DNA of 6,155 nucleotides from Anaerolineae bacterium (GTDB taxonomy: Bacteria > Chloroflexota > Anaerolineae > 4572-78 > NAK82). The translations under genes were made by a program, and so were the position numbers. Below the pieces are notes generated by a model, which made no database searches, was not told where the DNA came from, and worked only from the letters and a program-made list of their open reading frames with translations. Of the stretch, positions 1 through 4,510 are shown piece after piece. The number at the start of each line of letters is the position of its first letter. Position 1 is the stretch's first letter. Location of the stretch: the NCBI GenBank assembly GCA_030597485.1, contig JAUVRU010000146.1:1-6155 (forward strand), given 5' to 3'.

Positions 1-105
1 CAACGCGGAGTCGGCGTAGGTCACCCTTGGAGGGTGACACCTGGCCGCAACGCGGAGTCGGCGTAGGTCACCCTTGGAGGGTGACACCTGGCCGCAACGC
101 GGAGT
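1..105. repeat. 47-bp tandem repeat array with internal dyads, cut by the window edge
   Basis: Bases 1-47 and 48-94 are identical 47-bp units joined head to tail. A third copy starts at 95 and matches for 11 bases (CAACGCGGAGT) before the sequence diverges. Each full unit holds a perfect 7-bp inverted repeat, GTCACCC-TTGGA-GGGTGAC, at 20-38 and again at 67-85. The array begins at base 1, so its true copy number lies outside the window. It sits 3' of the oxidoreductase gene, whose stop codon is at 152-154, and encodes nothing convincing. There are no unique spacers, so it is not CRISPR. It is probably an intergenic repeat or minisatellite-like element, and the dyads could also help end transcription coming off the minus strand. 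Confidence 0.9.
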
Positions 106-151
106 GTCACGCCACTACGAGCGGAATGGCGCGGCGACGGGTGACGTCGTC

Positions 152-1135
152 TTACACCCAGCCCCCCCTCTTGCCGCTGCGGACGATGGCCTCGATTACC
201 TCCATGTTCGCCACCGCGTCTTCCAGCGGTGTGGGCACGGAACTGTCGTTGAGCACCGCCTGGGAGAAGAGGTCACCCTGGATGGTATACTGATCGGCAA
301 CTTCCAGCAGGATTTCCTCTATCTCGCCGTCGTGCTCGTGCCACATCTTGCAGGGCTGGTCCTGAGGGGCATTGAAGGGGATCTCGATCTCGACCCGCCC
401 CTCGGTGCCAAAGATATTGACTCGCTGGTAATCCGCCAGCTGGGTGGAGCAGGTGAAGGTGGCGGTGCCCCGGCCGAAGTCCAGCATGCCCGAGGCCAGG
501 CGATCGACCTTGAAATTGGGATCATATTCGACGATGCCACACACACGCTCAGGCGCGGCGTCGAAGATGAACCGCGAAAGCGAGATGCAATAGCAGCCGA
601 TGTCCATCAAGCCGCCACCGCCATACTCGGGCACGCTGCGGACGTTGCTGGGGTCGACCAGGTAGTAGGAGAAGAAGGTCTGAATGGTGCGCAACTGGCC
701 GATCCGCCCCTCAACCACCAGCTGCTTCGCCCGCTGCCATTGCGGGTGGTGGCGATACATGAAGGCCTCCATCACCTTCAGCTGTGGGTGTTTCCTGGCA
801 GCCTCCACCAGGTCCCGGGCCTCGGCGGCTGTAAGGGCGATGGGCTTCTCACACAACACGTGCTTGCCGGCATCCAGCGCCCTGATGGACCAGGGGACGT
901 GCAGATGATTGGGCAAGGGGTTGTAGACAGCATCGATGTCGGGATCGGCCAGCAACTCCTCATAGGAGCCATAGGCCTTGGGAATGCCCAGTTGTTTGGC
1001 CACCGCCTGGGCCTTATCCAGGCTGCGCGAGGCAATAGCGGTGATTTCGCAGTACTCGCCCTTCTGCATGGCCGGAATCACCTTTCCGGTGCCGATCAAA
1101 GCGGTGCTCAAGATACCCCAACGAACCTTTTTCAT
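152..1135 (-). CDS. Gfo/Idh/MocA family NAD(P)-dependent oxidoreductase
   Basis: A 327-residue cytoplasmic sugar- or diol-type dehydrogenase. Residues 1-125 form a Rossmann nucleotide-binding domain: the strand KKVRWGILSTALIG is a variant of the usual GxGxxG turn, and ASRSLDKAQAVAKQLG is the second-strand/helix region. The family signature is CEKPIAL, with the likely catalytic Lys97. The C-terminal GFO-like alpha/beta domain contains MEAFMYRHHPQW and GGGGLMDIGCYCIS (Asp178, Tyr182). In dimeric dihydrodiol dehydrogenase, the proposed catalytic pair is a Lys and a Tyr from these same motifs. The length is normal for the family. The start is well supported by AAGGAGGA five bases upstream (complement of 1141-1148). 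The closest subgroup appears to be dihydrodiol/D-xylose dehydrogenase-like enzymes, but the family is broad, so the substrate and the NAD or NADP preference are unknown. It may follow the B3/B4 gene in one transcript, although 153 bp with palindromic repeats lies between them. Confidence 0.93.
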   Translation of the reverse strand: MKKVRWGILSTALIGTGKVIPAMQKGEYCEITAIASRSLDKAQAVAKQLGIPKAYGSYEELLADPDIDAVYNPLPNHLHVPWSIRALDAGKHVLCEKPIALTAAEARDLVEAARKHPQLKVMEAFMYRHHPQWQRAKQLVVEGRIGQLRTIQTFFSYYLVDPSNVRSVPEYGGGGLMDIGCYCISLSRFIFDAAPERVCGIVEYDPNFKVDRLASGMLDFGRGTATFTCSTQLADYQRVNIFGTEGRVEIEIPFNAPQDQPCKMWHEHDGEIEEILLEVADQYTIQGDLFSQAVLNDSSVPTPLEDAVANMEVIEAIVRSGKRGGWV

Positions 1136-1155
1136 TTTGTTCCTCCTTCAATCAT

Positions 1156-1197
1156 AGGGCAGACAGTGCGAAGCCTCCCTGTGGGATGATGTCTGCC
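1156..1197. repeat. palindromic intergenic repeat, copy A (42 bp)
   Basis: This 42-bp element is repeated at 1234-1275 with 4 mismatches (about 90% identity). Its ends form a perfect 8-bp inverted repeat, GGCAGACA at 1158-1165 and TGTCTGCC at 1190-1197. Inside is a small TCCC-TGT-GGGA dyad. It lies between the B3/B4 gene and the oxidoreductase, just upstream of the latter's Shine-Dalgarno. It resembles a REP/MITE-like dispersed element, but that cannot be shown without the rest of the genome. Confidence 0.8.
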
Positions 1198-1233
1198 AAT
1201 TCCTTTTTGGGCCGCACGTTCTGGCGATGTCGC

Positions 1234-1275
1234 AGGGAAGACAGTGCGAAGCTTCCCTGTGGGATATTGTCTGCC
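1234..1275. repeat. palindromic intergenic repeat, copy B (42 bp)
   Basis: This is the second copy of the element at 1156-1197, in the same orientation and separated from it by 36 bp of unrelated sequence. Here the outer arms carry one mismatch (GGAAGACA against TGTCTGCC). A different perfect 8-bp dyad is present instead: CAGGGAAG at 1233-1240 and CTTCCCTG at 1252-1259. It ends 13 bp from the stop codon of the B3/B4 gene, so in the minus-strand transcript it could fold as a 3' hairpin. There is no good T-tract, so I do not call it a terminator. Confidence 0.8.
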
Positions 1276-1288
1276 GCTTATGTCCGCC

Positions 1289-1978
1289 CTACCCGTGGAC
1301 GGTCTCGGCACTGTACACTTCCAGCGACTCTATCCTGGCTTGGGGCGCGAAAAGGGTGACATTGGCCTGGATGTCGTGTAGATGCCGGCGCACCGCCTCT
1401 TCTCCAATGCCTGGGGGCGCATAGACGGACAAGAAGACCTCCCGCGTCTCGGGTGTGATTCGGGTGCGCCGGTCAGGGCCGTACACCACGCTGGAGATGA
1501 CACCTTGGGCGTCGGAAATCATCATGTCGCCCGGCTTCAGCACCTGCTCCTTACCGTTGAGCGTGACGTACGTTTCACTGCCGGTGGACACGTCCAACGT
1601 TACCGGCAGCTGCATCGCACCCAGGTCGTGACCAGCGGTCAAGAGCAGGTTCTTGAGTTCGGCCATAAACATGGCGTCCACCAGCGCCGCAACCTTGGAG
1701 ATTGACTTGTCCTTGAGAGCGACCGACTCCACCTGAAGCTGGACGTGATAGGTCTTCTTGTAACGTTTGTAGTAGGCGGCGTATGCCGGGAGGGGAGGAT
1801 GGGCCTTCAGCTCGGCTCTGCTGTAGCCGGAGAACCGGGATCGGAGCTGGCGCTCCAATTCCTCCTTGCGGCTCTCAAGCGCCGGGTGCCGGTTTGGGTT
1901 GGTCACGTTGCGCATCACCAGTATGCCGGCCGCGGCCCCGGGGTAAGCAGATTTCCACGCCTCTGATACGATGAGCAT
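1289..1978 (-). CDS. stand-alone B3/B4 (tRNA-binding-like) domain protein
   Basis: A 229-residue soluble protein that resembles the B3/B4 domain of phenylalanyl-tRNA synthetase beta chains, found alone. The sequence shows the typical order. An N-terminal strand region, MLIVSEAWKSAYPGAAAGIL, is followed by a charged helix at residues 34-50. Next comes the Y-K-Y-x-K segment (residues 69-76), a Ser/Leu-rich stretch leading to AALVDAMFMAEL (97-108), and GHDLGAM (117-122). It ends with a beta-rich half containing GKEQVLKPGDMMISDAQGVISSVVYGPD (142-169) and RTRITPETREVFLSVYAPPG. In the synthetase this domain helps place or edit aminoacyl-tRNA. In the free-standing family the role is not settled, with deacylation of mischarged tRNA or nucleic-acid binding as possibilities. 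The start has GAGGAG 11 bases upstream (complement of 1990-1995), which is somewhat distant. The neighbours do not point to a pathway. Confidence 0.82.
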   Translation of the reverse strand: MLIVSEAWKSAYPGAAAGILVMRNVTNPNRHPALESRKEELERQLRSRFSGYSRAELKAHPPLPAYAAYYKRYKKTYHVQLQVESVALKDKSISKVAALVDAMFMAELKNLLLTAGHDLGAMQLPVTLDVSTGSETYVTLNGKEQVLKPGDMMISDAQGVISSVVYGPDRRTRITPETREVFLSVYAPPGIGEEAVRRHLHDIQANVTLFAPQARIESLEVYSAETVHG

Positions 1979-2033
1979 TTTCTACGCAACTCCTCGTCTG
2001 GGGAGAAAGAATACCAACGCGATAAGCGGTACA

Positions 2034-2058
2034 CGACGCCACACCCCACACGGCGTCG
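2034..2058. promoter_or_regulatory. inverted repeat upstream of the B3/B4 gene
   Basis: A perfect 7-bp dyad, CGACGCC (2034-2040) and GGCGTCG (2052-2058), separated by 11 bases (ACACCCCACAC). It lies 56 bp upstream of the B3/B4 start codon. This position suits either an operator or a hairpin in the 5' untranslated region. I could not find a convincing -35/-10 pair for the minus strand nearby, so its role is open. Confidence 0.4.
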
Positions 2059-2232
2059 ATGCCCGACTAGTTTACCAGCCAATGCGATGAGAGGCAAGTA
2101 GTATTCGCTACCCGTGAGCTGGGCGCCCCCTTCACCACAATGCGCAACCCACAGCGACCATCGTTTTGACCACGACTGACAGCCTGGTGCTGGCCATCCT
2201 GTTTTCACCGCAAAATGGCCCTGGCGTGGCAG

Positions 2233-2262
2233 TTGGCCAAATATCTGCAAATACACTATAAT
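2233..2262 (+). promoter_or_regulatory. sigma70-type promoter for the small-protein gene
   Basis: A perfect -10 box, TATAAT (2257-2262), follows a -35-like TTGGCC (2233-2238, four of six consensus bases) with an 18-bp spacer. The surroundings at 2240-2300 are clearly more AT-rich than the flanking sequence. Transcription would start near 2269, leaving an untranslated leader of about 190 nt before the ATG at 2461. No other plus-strand gene is present that it could serve. Confidence 0.65.
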
Positions 2263-2268
2263 AGTCAA

Positions 2269-2460
2269 GGAAGTTGCAACCTATCATATGACTCCACTGA
2301 GAAAAGGGGAGGTTTACCGCAGAGATTTCATAAGGTTTTCTTTGCGGTCTCCCTGGCCCGGCGGCCACGTCAGGGCGTCAGGTGCAGCCAGGACGGGCGG
2401 CCTTGAGAAGATGCTTTTTTCAGACGAGTCATCATACACGAAAGGAGACAGACGATCACG
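2269..2460 (+). promoter_or_regulatory. long structured 5' leader with possible anti-Shine-Dalgarno switch
   Basis: The leader can form a strong hairpin. GGGAG (2307-2311) pairs with CTCCC (2349-2353). After a 4-nt bulge, ACCGCAGAGA (2316-2325) pairs with TCTTTGCGGT (2339-2348) over ten pairs including one G-U, closing a 13-nt loop. The 3' strand overlaps two competing pairings. One is CCCTGGCC (2351-2358) with GGCC (2063-type arm at 2363-2366) and CAGGG (2371-2375). The other is GTCTCC (2347-2352) with GGAGAC (2444-2449), which contains the Shine-Dalgarno core. A T6 run lies near 2415. Mutually exclusive pairings are what a translational or attenuation control leader would show, but this is inferred by eye and no known riboswitch class is recognised. 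Confidence 0.4.
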
Positions 2461-2655
2461 ATGGAATTCTACGACCTGAAACTGCGTACGAAAGTTCAGA
2501 TACCCAAGAGTGACGTGACGAAAACTATCATCACCATGAAGAATGGACAGGTGCGCCACGCATTCCGCGGTAAGACAAGCGATGGGCGCATCCTGAACAA
2601 GTTCTGCAGCAAGGCGGACTGGGACGCCATGGACGTACCGGTAGAGGAAAGCTGA
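2461..2655 (+). CDS. small conserved-looking hypothetical protein (64 aa)
   Basis: I do not assign a function. The 64-residue product begins MEFYDLKLRTKVQIPKSDV and continues with a beta-like stretch, TKTIITMKNGQVRHAFRG, then FCSKADWDAMDVP near the C terminus. It has many charged residues, one Cys (residue 49), no signal peptide and no membrane segment. The pattern of a short strand, a Pro-containing turn and a final K-x-D-W helix resembles small uncharacterised proteins I associate with Chloroflexota, but I cannot name a family with confidence. The case for a real gene is its own promoter at 2233-2262, an AAGGAG Shine-Dalgarno at 2442-2447 (13 bases from ATG, rather long) and a strong palindrome 29 bp after the stop codon. 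It is the only plus-strand gene here and stands alone between converging and diverging neighbours. Confidence 0.75.
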   Translation: MEFYDLKLRTKVQIPKSDVTKTIITMKNGQVRHAFRGKTSDGRILNKFCSKADWDAMDVPVEES

Positions 2656-2684
2656 ACACAACGGCACCAAACATTGTGACAGTG

Positions 2685-2715
2685 GCAGCCGTGAAGTACG
2701 GTACTTCACGGCTGC
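2685..2715. terminator. 31-bp perfect palindrome, probable bidirectional terminator
   Basis: GCAGCCGTGAAGTAC (2685-2699) and GTACTTCACGGCTGC (2701-2715) are exact reverse complements around a single central G at 2700, giving about 13-14 RNA base pairs with a small loop. It lies 29 bp after the small-protein stop and 82 bp past the stop of the GNAT gene that converges on it, the classic place for a shared terminator. The flanks are only mildly T-rich on the plus side (ATGTTTATGT) and poor on the other, so termination may be imperfect or protein-assisted. Confidence 0.7.
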
Positions 2716-2797
2716 ATGTTTATGTCTCCGGTCTGTGCCGACTTCACCTCTATTGCGCCTCTCGTACAGGGAAGCAGAGTATGGTCCGCAGCCATAG

Positions 2798-3382
2798 CTA
2801 CGGGTAGGCCCGCATGATGACCTTGCTCTTCGACGGGCGGGCACACTTGACAAATCCGGCCCTCTCGAACATAGAGGGAGTGCCCATAAAGCTGGAAACG
2901 GGAGGCAGCCGGCCGGCTTTTGGCTGGGTGGGGTATGCTTCCACCACCTGCCCGCCATTCCGTCGCACATGCTCGACCGCAGCCCGAATGAGCGCCACGG
3001 AAGCGCCTCGGTCGCGGTAGTCCTTATCCACGAAGAAGCAGACGATGGACCACACCGGTGTGTCGTCAAGACGCCGCAGCACGGGCGAGCGGTTCAGAGA
3101 GGGAAAGCGCTCGCGCGGCGCCACCGAGCACCAGGCTATCGGATGGCCGCCAGCATAGGTCAGGATGCCGGGAACCTCTCCGGAACGCACGATCTCCCGC
3201 ATGGCCTGTCGATTCCCCTCTCCCTGCTGTTTGGTGAATTGGGAGCGTGTCAACCGCCACCACATACACCAGCAGCCGCCATAAGCACCCCGCTCGCCAA
3301 ACAGTCCCTCAAAGTCGGCCCAGCGCTCTATGGTCAATGGGTGAAACTCCAGGGACGAGAGTGACAGTTGTGTTTGAGACAT
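2798..3382 (-). CDS. GNAT family N-acetyltransferase
   Basis: A 194-residue cytoplasmic acetyltransferase that would move the acetyl group of acetyl-CoA to an amine. An N-terminal segment contains the Cys/Trp-rich GGCWCMWWR (residues 35-43), which recurs in one uncharacterised GNAT subgroup. The core strand ILTYAGGHPIAWCSVAP (73-89) is followed by motif A: the strand WSIVCFFVDKDYRDRGASVAL (111-131), with the acetyl-CoA pyrophosphate loop R-D-R-G-A-S. The C-terminal part includes SFMGTPSMFERAGFV (164-178), the usual motif B helix and beta-bulge. Length and domain order are normal. GGAG lies seven bases before the ATG (complement of 3390-3393). It is the last gene of the minus-strand cluster, 39 bp after the DinB-like gene. 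The substrate is unknown; small-molecule or antibiotic-type amines are possible, but nothing in the sequence decides this. Confidence 0.9.
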   Translation of the reverse strand: MSQTQLSLSSLEFHPLTIERWADFEGLFGERGAYGGCWCMWWRLTRSQFTKQQGEGNRQAMREIVRSGEVPGILTYAGGHPIAWCSVAPRERFPSLNRSPVLRRLDDTPVWSIVCFFVDKDYRDRGASVALIRAAVEHVRRNGGQVVEAYPTQPKAGRLPPVSSFMGTPSMFERAGFVKCARPSKSKVIMRAYP

Positions 3383-3398
3383 AACGTTTCTCCGTTAT
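3381..3398 (-). promoter_or_regulatory. small hairpin over the GNAT ribosome-binding site
   Basis: ATAACG (3381-3386) and CGTTAT (3393-3398) are perfect 6-bp arms around a 6-base loop. In the minus-strand mRNA the first two bases of the start codon fall in one arm, and the GGAG Shine-Dalgarno spans the loop and the other arm. It could dampen initiation of the GNAT gene and make it depend on translation of the DinB-like gene 39 bp upstream. The stem is short and AT-rich, so this may be chance. Confidence 0.3.
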
Positions 3399-3421
3399 CC
3401 GCTTTCGAGAAACTCGCGTCC

Positions 3422-3907
3422 TCAACTGGCAGACCAGGTATCCATCACCTGCCTGAAGACGCCAAACTCGCCAATGTGGTAGGCGTTGTGATCGGCCGCC
3501 AGCAAGATTTCGCGCAACACGGTGTACTCCCCGGCGTGGGGAATGGGGGCGTAGAGATCGGTGGCAGGGTCCTGGACCATATCCTGCAGCGCCTGGAGAT
3601 CGGCATGGAAGTCGGTGATGGTTTTTCCCCATTTTGCCTCATCGGCTTGTTCGCCTGGCGGGGGCCAGTATCCTTGAGGCCATCGGGGAGACACGTGGTC
3701 GGGATCGCGGATGAACTCGAGAATGTCCCACTGGGCAATCCTGATGTGCTCCAGCAGATGCCAGGGTGTATAGGAAACATTGGGTGGCTGGACGTTGATG
3801 TGGTCGGGTGGGAAATCAGCCACGGCCTGGTCGAAGGTCAAATGCGCATTCCCGCCCCGCAGAAACGATAGCAGTTGGTCGCGTACTACCTTGTCAGGGT
3901 CCATCAT
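3422..3907 (-). CDS. DinB superfamily protein (putative metal-dependent four-helix enzyme)
   Basis: A 161-residue protein of the DinB/YfiT-like four-helix-bundle superfamily. Members bind a divalent metal through three His residues, and several act as thiol-dependent transferases or hydrolases. The visible signatures are SYTPWHLLEHIRIAQWDILEF (residues 45-65), giving His50 and His54, and LLAADHNAYHIGEFGVFRQ (135-153), giving His140 and His144. The HxxxH spacing in the last helix fits the family, and His54, His140 and His144 are the likely metal ligands. The middle part, with WPQGYWPPPGEQADEAKWGKTI, is the variable loop. The length is typical. GAGGAG (complement of 3912-3917) is four bases before the first ATG and seven before a second ATG directly after it, so the real start may be residue 2. 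It overlaps the end of the upstream membrane-protein gene by 14 bp, implying translational coupling. The substrate is unknown. This is not the DNA polymerase IV that is also called DinB. Confidence 0.88.
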   Translation of the reverse strand: MMDPDKVVRDQLLSFLRGGNAHLTFDQAVADFPPDHINVQPPNVSYTPWHLLEHIRIAQWDILEFIRDPDHVSPRWPQGYWPPPGEQADEAKWGKTITDFHADLQALQDMVQDPATDLYAPIPHAGEYTVLREILLAADHNAYHIGEFGVFRQVMDTWSAS

Positions 3908-4454
3908 TCAGCTCCTCTGCAATAGCGTGATTCTTATGGCCGGGCTTCGCCTCAATCGCTCGCACCAGATCTTCCGGTCGCTGCGAGCCTATCAACAATC
4001 GCTTGCCGTTTGACAGCTCTATTTGAACGCCACGATTGCCGCTCACGTTGTATGCTCTGCCCTTCCCCTTGAACCCATGTCGAATCCCCCAGCCACCATA
4101 CTCCGCCAGTGGGCGGTAGGTGCGCACCTCATATCGCCTCAGATCCTCAAAGCCGATCCTGCGAAAAGAACGGTGGAATGGGATGTAGCGAATATAGATC
4201 CCATCATTGCGCACTTCGGTGACGAGCCGGCTGAAAACGAAAAGCGCGGGAAGGCCAATGCCAAAGACCAGCCAGAAGATGACCAGCACCAGATCTGGCA
4301 TAGGGTTTTCACCAACCGGGCTGCCCAGCAGAAGCTGCTGCACCAGGGTATACCACATGAGGCTGGCAAGCGCGACCACAATAGCCCAAATCCAGACCTG
4401 TCGAAACGGCTGAACCTCACTGAAAATCACGTCCCTGCTATTCTCCTCGTCCAT
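3894..4454 (-). CDS. DUF6141-like two-helix membrane protein
   Basis: The 186-residue product begins MDEENSRDVIFSEVQPFRQ. Two hydrophobic segments, at about residues 20-42 and 54-76, form a membrane hairpin. A cytoplasmic, beta-rich C-terminal domain follows, with VRNDGIYIRYIPFHRSFRRI (81-100), LRRYEVRTYRPLAEYGGWGIR (105-125), and YNVSGNRGVQIELSNGKRLLIGSQRPEDL (135-163). This pattern matches my memory of the DUF6141 family; the soluble part looks like a bacterial PH-type fold, and its function is unknown. I chose the ATG at 4454 because family members start near this point. An in-frame ATG 57 bases earlier overlaps the stop of the preceding gene as TGATG and would add 19 Arg/Pro/Gly-rich residues. 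That longer form lacks a Shine-Dalgarno but could be made by coupling. The 3' end overlaps the DinB-like gene by 14 bp. Confidence 0.85.
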   Translation of the reverse strand: MDEENSRDVIFSEVQPFRQVWIWAIVVALASLMWYTLVQQLLLGSPVGENPMPDLVLVIFWLVFGIGLPALFVFSRLVTEVRNDGIYIRYIPFHRSFRRIGFEDLRRYEVRTYRPLAEYGGWGIRHGFKGKGRAYNVSGNRGVQIELSNGKRLLIGSQRPEDLVRAIEAKPGHKNHAIAEELNDGP

Positions 4455-4510
4455 ATCCCTCTCACTTTCCCCGACTCTGCCAGCCGGACAGGCCGACCGT
4501 GGCTGAACCA

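Noticed and set aside
74..1189. A 371-codon plus-strand reading frame antisense to the oxidoreductase gene
   Set aside because: It begins inside the tandem repeat, has no Shine-Dalgarno, shows no family resemblance, and mirrors the codon structure of a well-supported minus-strand gene.
1156..1275. Two 42-bp repeats with a 36-bp spacer, resembling a minimal CRISPR
   Set aside because: There are only two copies with four differences, the repeats are themselves palindromic over their full length, and no cas gene is nearby.
2402..2420. Possible intrinsic terminator or attenuator ending in the T6 run near 2415
   Set aside because: No stable GC-rich stem lies directly before the T-run.
2288..2479. 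A 63-codon plus-strand frame in the leader, overlapping the small-protein start
   Set aside because: Its ATG lacks a Shine-Dalgarno and the product has no family resemblance. A regulatory upstream frame is not excluded, but nothing supports it.
2314..3069. A 251-codon minus-strand frame across the small-protein gene and part of the GNAT gene
   Set aside because: It runs through the 31-bp palindrome and antisense through the small gene, its start lies inside the GNAT coding region, and the protein looks random.
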